NCBI GenBank assembly: GCA_045399315.1
Contig: DAYVGO010000061.1
Span: 1-19,313 of the forward strand
DNA from: Arsenophonus sp045399315
Lineage (GTDB): Bacteria; Pseudomonadota; Gammaproteobacteria; Enterobacterales; Enterobacteriaceae
DNA: 19,313 nucleotides
Reading direction: 5' to 3'
Shown piece by piece: positions 7,856 through 15,961 of this stretch. Within the stretch, counting starts at the first letter, position 1. Every line of letters begins with the position of its first letter. The translations under genes and the position numbers were made by a program. The notes under the pieces are model-generated. The model worked only from the letters and a program-made list of their open reading frames with translations. It was not told the DNA's origin and searched no databases.

Positions 7856-8617
7856 ATGCTAAGGATATTGCTAAGTAATGATGATGGTGTAACAGCGCCT
7901 GGCATTCAAACGCTAGCTACTGAGTTACGTAAATATTATTCTGTTCAGGTTGTTGCACCTGATAGAAATCGAAGTGGGGCATCAAATGCATTAACTCTTG
8001 ATAAACCATTGCGGATAGCCAGGTTAGTAAATGGGGATATTTCGGTACAAGGAACGCCCACGGATTGTGTTTATTTAAGTGTTAATCAGCTTATTCGTCC
8101 ATATCCTGAAATCGTCGTTTCGGGTATTAATTGTGGTCCTAATTTAGGCGATGATGTTATTTATTCTGGTACAGTTGCAGCGGCGACCGAAGGCCGGCAT
8201 CTTGGTTTACCTGCATTAGCCGTTTCATTAAATGGCAAAACTCACTACCAAACAGCAGCAGAAGTAACTTGTCATTTATTAAAACTATTACAAAAAACGC
8301 CATTGCGGGCAGGAAATATTCTTAATATTAATGTTCCTGATCTTCCTATGTCAGAAATTAAGGGCTACAAAATAACGCGATGTGGTAGTCGTCATGCTGC
8401 TCAAAACGTTTATTCATTAGAAGATCCAAGTGGAGATATAGTGTATTGGTTAGGCCCGGTTGGAGAAATACGAGATGCGGGGCCAGACACAGATTTTGCC
8501 GCAGTGGAAGCAGGATATGTTTCTATTACACCTTTACAAGTGGATTTAACTGCTTATAAGGCTCAGCAACTTGTTGAAGATTGGTTAATAAAAGCAGAGG
8601 CAAGTGAGGAATGCTAA
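7856..8617 (+). CDS. surE: 5'/3'-nucleotidase SurE
   Basis: SurE is a metal-dependent nucleoside-monophosphate phosphatase, also acting on short polyphosphate, linked to stationary-phase survival. From the ATG at 7856 the protein is 253 residues, the E. coli length. It has the N-terminal metal motif SNDDG (D9, D10), the NRSGASN loop with the metal-ligand serine, and GINCGPNLGDDVIYSGTVAA with the conserved asparagine. A frame extends upstream to a TTG at 7826, but the ATG gives the family N-terminus and has GAGA about 8 bases upstream. The stop overlaps the pcm start, so surE and pcm are translationally linked. Confidence 0.96.
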   Translation: MLRILLSNDDGVTAPGIQTLATELRKYYSVQVVAPDRNRSGASNALTLDKPLRIARLVNGDISVQGTPTDCVYLSVNQLIRPYPEIVVSGINCGPNLGDDVIYSGTVAAATEGRHLGLPALAVSLNGKTHYQTAAEVTCHLLKLLQKTPLRAGNILNINVPDLPMSEIKGYKITRCGSRHAAQNVYSLEDPSGDIVYWLGPVGEIRDAGPDTDFAAVEAGYVSITPLQVDLTAYKAQQLVEDWLIKAEASEEC

Positions 8618-9237
8618 AACGGTCAATGAGAGATTTATTGACACAACTACGCCATCAAGGGATTGAGGATGAAGGACTATTGGCAGCTATTGCGAAAGTT
8701 CCTCGAGAGCGTTTTGTTGATGAAGCACTTTCACATAAAGCTTATGAAAATATTCCTTTACCTATAGGTTTTTCTCAAACTATTTCGCAACCTTATATTG
8801 TTGCTCGTATGACAGAATTACTTGTGCTTTCTACCGCAGATCATGTTTTAGAGATTGGCACCGGATCGGGTTATCAAACAGCAATTTTAGCTCATCTTGT
8901 TGCCCGGGTTTTTTCGGTAGAACGTATCAAAGGATTACAATGGAATGCTAAACGTAGATTGAAACAACTTGATCTGCATAATATTTCAACACGTCATGGT
9001 GATGGATGGTTGGGATGGGCCTCTAAGGGGCCTTTTGATTGCATTATTGTTACAGCGGCACCGGTAGAACTCCCAGTTGTGTTACTTGAACAATTGAAAG
9101 ATGGCGGTCGAATGGTATTACCTGTCGGCGAGAAAAAACAAATGTTAAAAGTAATTAAACGCCAAGGTAATGATTTTCATGCTACAACTGTTGAGCCAGT
9201 GCGATTTGTTCCTTTAATCCCTGGAAGTTTGGCATGA
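8611..9237 (+). CDS. pcm: Protein-L-isoaspartate O-methyltransferase Pcm
   Basis: Pcm uses S-adenosylmethionine to methylate isoaspartyl residues that form as proteins age, starting their repair. The protein is 208 residues, identical in length to the E. coli enzyme. It has the family-specific TISQPYIVARMTELL (57-71), the SAM-binding motif VLEIGTGSGYQTAIL (79-93), SVERIKGLQW, HGDGWLGW and the C-terminal VRFVPLIPG. The ATG overlaps the surE stop region by 7 bp; AGAGG at 8596-8600 lies 10 bases upstream and fits as its ribosome-binding site. No lesion is seen. Confidence 0.96.
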   Translation: MLKRSMRDLLTQLRHQGIEDEGLLAAIAKVPRERFVDEALSHKAYENIPLPIGFSQTISQPYIVARMTELLVLSTADHVLEIGTGSGYQTAILAHLVARVFSVERIKGLQWNAKRRLKQLDLHNISTRHGDGWLGWASKGPFDCIIVTAAPVELPVVLLEQLKDGGRMVLPVGEKKQMLKVIKRQGNDFHATTVEPVRFVPLIPGSLA

Positions 9238-9391
9238 AATAAGTAATATTTTAGCGATAGATAATTTAAGGTTTTATTAATCTCTGCTTTAATAGAAACA
9301 ATAACTTATTATTTAGGTACTGCAATAAATTGTTGAGCATGACTTGTATTATCGATTTTTATTCAAGATTTGTCTTCATGGGAGAAGAAGT

Positions 9392-10459
9392 ATGAATTTT
9401 AACAGCCCAAAATGTGCGATTCGCTGGGCAACTATCTGCATAATAATAGGCACAATATTAATAGGGTGCTCGACACCATATCATCCAGCCGCACCTATTA
9501 ATAGTGTCCATGATAGTCGCCACACGATTAATACTCATCCTGCTGTAAATAGTGCATCAAATAGTACTCCAATAGCTACTTCTCCTAAAAATATTTCTGT
9601 TAGTAATCAAAAAAAAAGTAGAATAAATAACTCGATATATCAACCAACGATGCCAACACCAAAAACTGATACCGATGGGCGAATAATTTATAACCGAAAT
9701 TATGATAATATCCAAAAAGGGAGCTATAGTGGTAACACTTACACTGTTAAACGAGGTGATACTCTGTTTTATATTGCTTGGATAACAGGTAATGATTATC
9801 GTGATCTAGCGCAACGTAATAAAATTACAGAACCTTATAGTTTAAATGTTGGGCAAGTACTTAATATTGGTAGTGGTTCTACCGATTCAGGGATGATAGT
9901 TACTAATCGTACTCTGAATACAAACAATACAAATGTTGATTCTCAGCCAACTAATGCGTATGCTTCATCTGTTGGTGATAAAAATTCAGGAAAAATGTTA
10001 CCGAGAGCATCCAAGACATTAACGCCTTCTACGCCGCCTGCAGTAACAACATCTACCGGCTTAAATAGTAATAGTGTAGTCAATACATTAGGTAAATGGC
10101 GCTGGCCGGCCGAAGGGAAAGTGATTGAAGTTTTCTCTAATGTGCAAGGTGGAAATAAAGGTGTTGATATTGCTGGCTCACGTGGTCAACCTGTTTTTGC
10201 CACTGCAGCAGGAAAAGTGGTTTATTCTGGAAATGCATTACGTGGATATGGAAATCTTATAATAATAAAACATAACGATGACTATCTGAGTGCCTATGCT
10301 CACAATGATACTATATTAGTTCGTGATCAACAGGAGGTTCAGGCGGGGCAAAAGATTGCCACTATGGGTAGCACCGGTACAAGTTCGGTAAGATTACATT
10401 TTGAAATTCGTTACAAGGGAAAATCAGTAAACCCGTTGCGTTATATTTCGCAGCGATAA
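9392..10459 (+). CDS. nlpD: Murein hydrolase activator lipoprotein NlpD
   Basis: NlpD is an envelope lipoprotein that activates the amidase AmiC during daughter-cell separation. From the ATG at 9392 (GGAG at 9381-9384) the protein has 355 residues against 379 in E. coli. It has a lipoprotein signal peptide with lipobox LIGC and lipidated C26. A low-complexity Ser/Thr/Asn linker follows, then a LysM peptidoglycan-binding domain (about 116-160, YTVKRGDTLFYIAWITGND). A second linker precedes a LytM/M23 domain (about 235-355). As in other NlpD proteins the LytM active site is degenerate (NKGVDIA replaces the zinc-binding HxxxD), so it is an activator rather than a peptidase. The longer frame from 9344 would place non-signal residues ahead of the signal peptide. 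In E. coli the main rpoS promoter lies inside nlpD; I could not pinpoint it here. Confidence 0.95.
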   Translation: MNFNSPKCAIRWATICIIIGTILIGCSTPYHPAAPINSVHDSRHTINTHPAVNSASNSTPIATSPKNISVSNQKKSRINNSIYQPTMPTPKTDTDGRIIYNRNYDNIQKGSYSGNTYTVKRGDTLFYIAWITGNDYRDLAQRNKITEPYSLNVGQVLNIGSGSTDSGMIVTNRTLNTNNTNVDSQPTNAYASSVGDKNSGKMLPRASKTLTPSTPPAVTTSTGLNSNSVVNTLGKWRWPAEGKVIEVFSNVQGGNKGVDIAGSRGQPVFATAAGKVVYSGNALRGYGNLIIIKHNDDYLSAYAHNDTILVRDQQEVQAGQKIATMGSTGTSSVRLHFEIRYKGKSVNPLRYISQR

Positions 10460-10463
10460 CTTG

Positions 10464-10487
10464 GACAGATTGCTTGTCAATGCTGTC
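10464..10487 (+). promoter_or_regulatory. Hairpin in the rpoS mRNA leader
   Basis: GACAGATTG (10464-10472) pairs with CAAT (10478-10481) and CTGTC (10483-10487), with a bulged G and a CTTGT loop. It lies between the nlpD stop and the rpoS ribosome-binding site AGGAG at 10503-10507. E. coli has a hairpin at the same place with different stem bases (GGAAC/GTTCC, as I recall) but a shared TTGCTTG stretch, which hints at a conserved structure in translational control of RpoS. Confidence 0.5.
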
Positions 10488-10513
10488 TGCATTATCAAGG
10501 GTAGGAGTGACTG

Positions 10514-11503
10514 ATGAGCCAAAATTCGCTAAAAGTTAACGAGTTATATGACGATTTAGACGAAACTAGTATGGATGCGGAAGCTTTCGATGAAAGCTTG
10601 CTAAAAGAAGAGGACTTAAATCTAGACCAAGATGATGATTTAGATCTATTTCAGAATCTTAATCAGCGTGTTCTGGATGCAACTCAGCTCTATCTTGGTG
10701 AGATTGGATATTCGCCTCTTCTGACAGCGGAAGAAGAAGTATTTTATGCAAGGCGTGCTTTACGTGGTGATGCAGCATCACGTCAGTGTATGATTGAGAG
10801 TAATTTACGTTTGGTTGTAAACATTTCTCGTCGTTATAGTAATCGTGGTCTTGCCTTACTGGATTTGATCGAGGAAGGAAATCTTGGATTAATTCGGGCG
10901 GTTGAAAAATTTGATCCTGAAAAAGGTTTCCGTTTTTCAACCTATGCAACATGGTGGATTCGCCAGACTATCGAACGAGCTATTATGAATCAGACACGTA
11001 CTATCCGCTTACCGATTCATATTGTTAAAGAGTTAAATGTTTATTTGCGTATTGCCCGCGAATTGGCTCAGAAACTTGATCATGAGCCTAGTGCTGAAGA
11101 AATTGCAGAGCGCTTAGATAAGCCGGTGGATGATGTTAGCCGGATGCTACGGTTAAATGAGCGCATTTCTTCAGTTGATACACCAATCGGCGGTGATTCA
11201 GATAAAGCGTTACTGGATGTATTGTCTGATGATAACGATTCAGGGCCAGAAGGAACTATTCAGGCCAACAATATGAAAGAAAGTATTGTTAAATGGCTGT
11301 TTGAACTTAATACAAAACAGCGTGAAGTATTAGCGCGACGTTTTGGTTTATTAGGCTATGAATCGGAAACATTGGAAGAAGTAGGGCAAGAGATTGGCCT
11401 TACCAGAGAACGAGTTCGTCAGATACAAGTTGAAGGCTTGCGCCGATTAAAAGATATTTTACATAATCAAGGTCTTAGTATGGAATCTTTATTTAAGACC
11501 TAA
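10514..11503 (+). CDS. rpoS: RNA polymerase sigma factor RpoS (sigma-S)
   Basis: RpoS is the general stress and stationary-phase sigma factor. The protein is 329 residues (E. coli 330) and unbroken. The acidic N-terminus (1-52) is variable. Then come region 1.2 (DATQLYLGEIGYSPLLTAEE, 55-74), region 2 with the core-binding and -10 recognition block (NLGLIRAVEKFDPEKGFRFS and TYATWWIRQTIERAI), region 3, and region 4.2 with the helix-turn-helix (TLEEVGQEIGLTRERVRQIQ, 286-305). K172 corresponds to E. coli K173, the key RssB contact, so regulated ClpXP turnover may be kept. AGGAG lies 6 bases before the ATG. Retention of an intact rpoS beside decayed truD and miaE suggests it is still under selection. 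Confidence 0.97.
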   Translation: MSQNSLKVNELYDDLDETSMDAEAFDESLLKEEDLNLDQDDDLDLFQNLNQRVLDATQLYLGEIGYSPLLTAEEEVFYARRALRGDAASRQCMIESNLRLVVNISRRYSNRGLALLDLIEEGNLGLIRAVEKFDPEKGFRFSTYATWWIRQTIERAIMNQTRTIRLPIHIVKELNVYLRIARELAQKLDHEPSAEEIAERLDKPVDDVSRMLRLNERISSVDTPIGGDSDKALLDVLSDDNDSGPEGTIQANNMKESIVKWLFELNTKQREVLARRFGLLGYESETLEEVGQEIGLTRERVRQIQVEGLRRLKDILHNQGLSMESLFKT

Positions 11504-11532
11504 TATCTTTTTAATATTCGTTAGTATTAAAT

Positions 11533-11556
11533 AAGGTGGGAAAACCCCACCTTTTT
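11533..11556 (+). terminator. Rho-independent terminator after rpoS
   Basis: AAGGTGGG (11533-11540) pairs with CCCACCTT (11546-11553) around a 5-base loop and runs into TTTTTG on the plus strand. It lies 30 bp past the rpoS stop and 12 bp before the end of the convergent miaE remnant, so it may also act from the other side, where the T tract is weaker. Confidence 0.9.
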
Positions 11557-11567
11557 GTTTGTCCATA

Positions 11568-12330
11568 TCAGGCGGGCACGCCGCTATGAAATTTAAAATC
11601 GCTGTCAGGTGATTGGATCAATTTAGCCTCGATGCTAGCAAAATATTGGATCCGTGGCTGGATATTTTCGCCAGCAATAGTCTGCGCTAATATCAAATAA
11701 TCTTGATAGTGGTGAAATTCTGATCTGAGTAGTGAAACATAGAATTTAGCTAATGGTTTATCGAGATAGGGCGTAAGTTTAGCAAACCGCTCGCACGAGC
11801 GTGCTTCAATATAAGCGCCGATAATCAGTTTATCAATTAATATATTTGGTTCATGATGAGTAATATGGCTAAATAGCCCTGTAGCATACTGACCAGCACT
11901 GATACTTTGATATTTGATACCTCTAGCGGTCATGATTTCCAGCACTTGATAAAAATGGTGCAGCTCTTCTTTAATTAATAACACCATTTTATCAATCAAA
12001 AAGATTGACTGTAACTTGAGTTTTTCTTTCCTGTGATCGATTTAGATAGCTGGTTTTTTCCTTTTAGGCTTCGATATTACCTATTTTTTTATAAGCAAAA
12101 TTTTCAAACGGTTGTAGCCATTGTAATAGAGTATCACTGCTCTGTTCATCAATTGCATATTTACGCAATAGCAACATGGCACTTTGTGCGGCTTTTAATT
12201 CACATAGCAGGTGATCACATAAAATAGTAGCTAAGTTTGCTGGCTGGCTCGCTTTATCTATCCACGCTTGCGGTGTTTCACAGGCTAAAAAGTGGTGAAT
12301 AGGGTCAAGTAATGTTGCCTCATATAACAT
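11568..12330 (-). pseudogene. miaE: Broken miaE, tRNA 2-methylthio-N6-isopentenyl adenosine hydroxylase
   Basis: MiaE is a di-iron enzyme that hydroxylates the isopentenyl group of ms2i6A-37 in tRNA. Two open pieces cover the family: an N-terminal one (12064-12330; FLACETPQAWIDKA, HLLCELKAAQSAMLLLRKY) and a C-terminal one (11568-11999; MVLLIKEELHHF, GAYIEARSCERF, LRSEFHHYQDYL, FHSGVPA). The iron-ligand motifs survive in both pieces. They are separated by a TAA at 12064-12066 and a +1 shift best placed in a run of five A (12021-12025 on the plus strand as T). The distance between the flanking motifs is one base more than a multiple of three and otherwise of normal length. The start codon lies 2 bp after the mutS stop, indicating one transcript. 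Expression as two polypeptides cannot be excluded, but decay is simpler. Confidence 0.9.
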
Positions 12331-12332
12331 GA

Positions 12333-14894
12333 TTATTTCACCATTTCTTTTAACCGATAAATTAACTCAAGTGCCTGACGCGGGGTTAATGTATCAGGAT
12401 TTAACTTTGCCAATGCTTCAATGGCTGGTGAAACGGTTTTTTGCACTACTTGTGTTAATGGTGAACTGTCAATCGGTTTATTCACTGGCAGAGTGGACAA
12501 TGTTTCCAGTTCAATTAACTTCTGTTTGGCACGTTGAATAACTTTAGCAGGCACACCGGCCAGGGAAGCCACTGCTAAACCATAGCTTTTACTAGCAGCG
12601 CCTTCTTGCACGTTATGCATAAAGGCGATAGTGTCGTCATGCTCTATTGCATCCAGATGGATATTAACGGTCCCTTGCTGTTGTTCAGCCAAATTAGTTA
12701 ACTCAAAATAATGGGTAGCAAACAGTGTCATGGCTTTGATGTGACTCACTAGATTTTCCGCGCATGCCCAGGCAAGTGAAAGACCATCATAGGTTGAGGT
12801 ACCTCGACCAATTTCATCCATTAAAACCAAACTGTGTTCAGTGGCATTATGCAGGATATTGGCAGTTTCGATCATTTCCACCATAAAAGTTGACCGGCCA
12901 GCAGCAAGATCATCAGATGCACCAACTCGCGTGAAGATCCGATCAATCGGACCGATAATCGTTTTTTCGGCCGGCACAAAACTACCTATATAAGCGAGCA
13001 ATGTAATTAACGCTGTTTGACGCATGTAAGTACTTTTACCGCCCATATTCGGGCCGGTAATAATCAATAAGCGTCGTTGTGGTGATAGATCGAGTGGATT
13101 AGAGATAAATGGCTCACGCAATACCTGCTCAACCACCGGATGGCGTCCAGCAACAATTGTGATGCCTGGTGTTTCACTTAATGTTGGGCAGTGATAGTCT
13201 AAAGTTTCGGCGCGCTCAGCCAAATTATTGAGGACATCTAATTCAGCTAATGCTTCGGCGCTGGTTTGCAAAGCCGCTAGATGGGGCAACAGCAGATCAA
13301 ATAATTGTTCATAAAGTTTTTTCTCAATTGCTAATGCTTTACTTTTAGAGGTTAAGACCTTGTCTTCATACTCTTTCAACTCAGGAATGATATAGCGTTC
13401 AGTATTTTTTAACGTTTGCCGACGAACATAATGGATAGGTACCAGATGACTTTGTCCGCGACTAACTTGCAGATAATAGCCATGCACGGCGTTGAAACCG
13501 ACTTTAAGGGTATCGATGCCTAATTTTTCTCTTTCCTGTAGCTCCAGTTTTTCTAAATAATCACTGGCACCGTCGGCCAGAGCACGCCATTCATCAAGTT
13601 CACTATTATATCTTGCTGCGATCACACCGCCATCACGTACTAGCACTGGAGGCGACACAACAATAGCTTGCTCTAACAGTGTTTGTAGCTCTGTAAAATA
13701 GTTAACACGGGACTGTAAGGTTTTTAAATAGGGTGATTCAATTTTATCTAATATGGCATGAATATCAGCAAATTGTTGGAAAGCGTGCCGCATTCGAACC
13801 AGATCACGAGGCCGGGCAGAGCGCAATGCTAAGCGAGCAAGTATCCGCTCTAAGTCGCCGATTTGGCGTAGGAAAGGCTGCAATTCAAAATGATAAGCTT
13901 GCAGCTCTGCTATCACTTGTTGGCGATTTAATAATGTATTTAGATTGCGCAGTGGACTGTGTAGCCAACGTTTTAGCATACGGCTACCCATCGGCGTAAC
14001 ACACTGATCTAGAATGGCAGCCACAGTATTATCGCTCCCACCTGATAAATTTTGCGTTAATTCAAGATTACGCCGGGTAGCGGCATCAAGGATAATGGTA
14101 TCTTTTTGCTGTTCCATGATGATACTACGGATATGCGGTAATGCCGTACGTTGAGTATCTTTAACATATTGCAGCAGACAACCAGCTGCTCTCAATGCTA
14201 ATGTCGCCTTTTCGACACCAAAACCCATCAGATCCTGGGTGCCAAATTGAAGATTCAATTGTTGTTTAGCCGTCTCTAATTCGAACTCCCATAACGGACG
14301 ACGGCGTAGCCCTTTATTATTTTCAAATAGTGCCACATTGGCAAAATTCTCAGGATAAAGTAGTTCTGCAGGTCGGGTACGATGTAATTCAGCGCTAACG
14401 GTGTTGATATCGGCCATTTCACTAATAATAAAACGGCCGGAAGTGATATCTAAAGTGGCATAACCATAACGTTGCTCTTCTTGCCAAATCGCAGCTAATA
14501 AATTGTCCCGTCGTTCTTGCAACAAGGCTTCATCAGTAACGGTTCCAGGCGTCACAATCCTAACCACTTTACGCTCGACGGGGCCTTTGCTGGTGGAGGG
14601 ATCACCTATTTGCTCACAAATGGCAACCGATTCGCCTAACTGCACTAATTTGGCTAAATAACTTTCTACAGCGTGATGAGGTACGCCTGCCATCGGAATC
14701 GGTTGCCCGGCGAACTGGCCACGTTTAGTTAATGAAATATCGAGTAATTGCGCCGCTTTTTTCGCATCATCAAAGAATAATTCATAAAAATCGCCCATGC
14801 GATAAAATAGCAAAATATCGGCATGTTGTGCCTTGAGCCTCAAATACTGCTGCATCATTGGGGTATGGGCTCCAAAGTTTTGGGTATCAGTCAT
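12333..14894 (-). CDS. mutS: DNA mismatch repair protein MutS
   Basis: MutS recognises base mismatches and small loops and recruits MutL. The protein is 853 residues, identical in length to E. coli MutS, with no break. The mismatch-binding Phe-X-Glu motif is F36-Y37-E38 (GDFYELF). The connector and lever/clamp domains follow. The C-terminal ATPase has Walker A GPNMGGKST at 614-622, the STFMVEM signature at 668-674, and Walker B LVLMDEIGRGTSTYDG with D693 and E694. ATHYFEL and the helix-turn-helix near the end are present. The coding sequence looks less AT-rich than most of its neighbours. No clear Shine-Dalgarno sequence is visible before the ATG. The mutS-rpoS convergent arrangement is a known variable junction in enterics. 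Confidence 0.97.
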   Translation of the reverse strand: MTDTQNFGAHTPMMQQYLRLKAQHADILLFYRMGDFYELFFDDAKKAAQLLDISLTKRGQFAGQPIPMAGVPHHAVESYLAKLVQLGESVAICEQIGDPSTSKGPVERKVVRIVTPGTVTDEALLQERRDNLLAAIWQEEQRYGYATLDITSGRFIISEMADINTVSAELHRTRPAELLYPENFANVALFENNKGLRRRPLWEFELETAKQQLNLQFGTQDLMGFGVEKATLALRAAGCLLQYVKDTQRTALPHIRSIIMEQQKDTIILDAATRRNLELTQNLSGGSDNTVAAILDQCVTPMGSRMLKRWLHSPLRNLNTLLNRQQVIAELQAYHFELQPFLRQIGDLERILARLALRSARPRDLVRMRHAFQQFADIHAILDKIESPYLKTLQSRVNYFTELQTLLEQAIVVSPPVLVRDGGVIAARYNSELDEWRALADGASDYLEKLELQEREKLGIDTLKVGFNAVHGYYLQVSRGQSHLVPIHYVRRQTLKNTERYIIPELKEYEDKVLTSKSKALAIEKKLYEQLFDLLLPHLAALQTSAEALAELDVLNNLAERAETLDYHCPTLSETPGITIVAGRHPVVEQVLREPFISNPLDLSPQRRLLIITGPNMGGKSTYMRQTALITLLAYIGSFVPAEKTIIGPIDRIFTRVGASDDLAAGRSTFMVEMIETANILHNATEHSLVLMDEIGRGTSTYDGLSLAWACAENLVSHIKAMTLFATHYFELTNLAEQQQGTVNIHLDAIEHDDTIAFMHNVQEGAASKSYGLAVASLAGVPAKVIQRAKQKLIELETLSTLPVNKPIDSSPLTQVVQKTVSPAIEALAKLNPDTLTPRQALELIYRLKEMVK

Positions 14895-15254
14895 GGTTTT
14901 GTATTGTTAACAGTTTGAGTTTTAATATAGAAGTAGTGCTTACTTCATGCGGTTTTAATTAAATACCATAAAAATCGGTATATAAACGATGGGTCTTACA
15001 GTGTATTGGCAGCCCGATCGCAAGATCTAGCCAATTATAAAAAATTTCTTTTACTATACTATGGATAAGCAATAATCAGAAGTGACCGCTATGAAAAAAT
15101 GCTGCTCGCCAAACTAGCCCAGTAAAGGTTTTATCACAGATTTATTGCTTAAACTGGCTATTTCAGTATGCTCGCAGCAGCAAAAACGATACAGTTATTA
15201 TTTAATGATACCAGTCATCTGGAGGTATAGTTGGCCTGAAAACAGTAGCAGCAA
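14895..15254. other. Spacer upstream of mutS, no gene recognised
   Basis: About 360 bp separate mutS from the acetyltransferase remnant. Short frames on the plus strand around 15090-15240 contain stops and match nothing I know. A short inverted repeat, ATACC...GGTAT, lies near 14966-14985. The mutS promoter should be here, but no convincing -35/-10 pair stands out on the minus strand. Confidence 0.5.
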
Positions 15255-15636
15255 CTAACAGGCGCAATGAAAATATACAATTGAGCATACCTCCAATTTT
15301 CATGCGCTTGTTGTGACGGTTTATTGTTGATATCAGTATCTGAACAGAGTTCATCAAATCCGGTTAAGATCAGATCGGTTGTTATTTGATTGATCAACAC
15401 CCGACCAAAACCTTGTTGACGATATTCAGGGTTAACCCAGATACCCTCCAAAAATGGAACTGGTTGTTTGCGGCAACCATTCGCATAGTTGCGTAGGCAA
15501 ATTTTAGCAAAACCTGCAGATTGCTGGTTGGCCAGCAAAGCAATATATGCTGTATTCTGCTATTTATTCAATACCTTATCTATCTCGCTAACACCACCCG
15601 GTCGGTTTTCTCCATCTTGCGAATAATTATTGTCAT
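15255..15636 (-). pseudogene. Broken aminoglycoside 6'-N-acetyltransferase-like GNAT protein
   Basis: A GNAT-fold acetyltransferase can be read across frames. The start is ATG at 15634-15636 (TIIIRKMEKTDR). Then, after a frame change near 15580-15595, SEIDKVLNK is followed by an in-frame TAG at 15560-15562. The longest piece (NTAYIALLANQQSAGFA, then PVPFLEGIWVNPEYRQQGFG) holds the acetyl-CoA loop RQQGFG. It continues with FDELCSDTDINNKPSQQAHE, and a frame change near 15279-15285 gives IVYFHCAC with the natural stop at 15255-15257. The pattern FLEGIWV...SDTDI is characteristic of AAC(6')-type enzymes. The open frame 15215-15538 lacks the N-terminus and carries a false C-terminus. It should not confer resistance in this state. 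Confidence 0.75.
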
Positions 15637-15961
15637 GCTGTTTTCTGTTCTCTTAACAACAGCAAAATTATCTTGTTGCCAGCTAACAAATAAAAATAAA
15701 CCAACAGCGACAGCAAGTTTCGCACTGTTATTAGATCTTTATTTTATAGCAACATCATTTAGTTGTGGCATTTATGGCTGAGTAAATTAGTTTATAAGAT
15801 ATATAGAATATTTGCTAAATTAAAACGATGTTCCTCTATTTTATTAAAATTTGTTGGTTTATCGTATCAATAAATTTCACCTTTTTATCATTACCAACAC
15901 AAGGTTTAATTTGGCCTTAAGTGGATTTAATATTTCTTAATACGACAAAATCTGTTAGTTT
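15637..15961. other. AT-rich spacer, no gene supported
   Basis: On the minus strand an open frame immediately before the acetyltransferase start reads KLAVAVGLFLFVSWQQDN, which could be the tail of a lost membrane protein, but stops surround it. The plus-strand frame across 15521-15781 is mostly antisense to the acetyltransferase remnant and matches nothing. No clear terminator of the downstream protease-like gene is visible. Confidence 0.45.

Noticed and set aside
13733..13999. Plus-strand frame opposite mutS
   Set aside because: It is a shadow of the mutS coding strand with no homology or start signal.
15084..15185. Inverted TGCTGC/GCAGCA flanking about 80 bp, possible mobile-element ends
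   Set aside because: The arms are only 6 bp, with mismatched extensions and no transposase frame inside.
15521..15781. 86-residue plus-strand frame
   Set aside because: It is largely antisense to the acetyltransferase remnant, has no ribosome-binding site and no recognisable domain.
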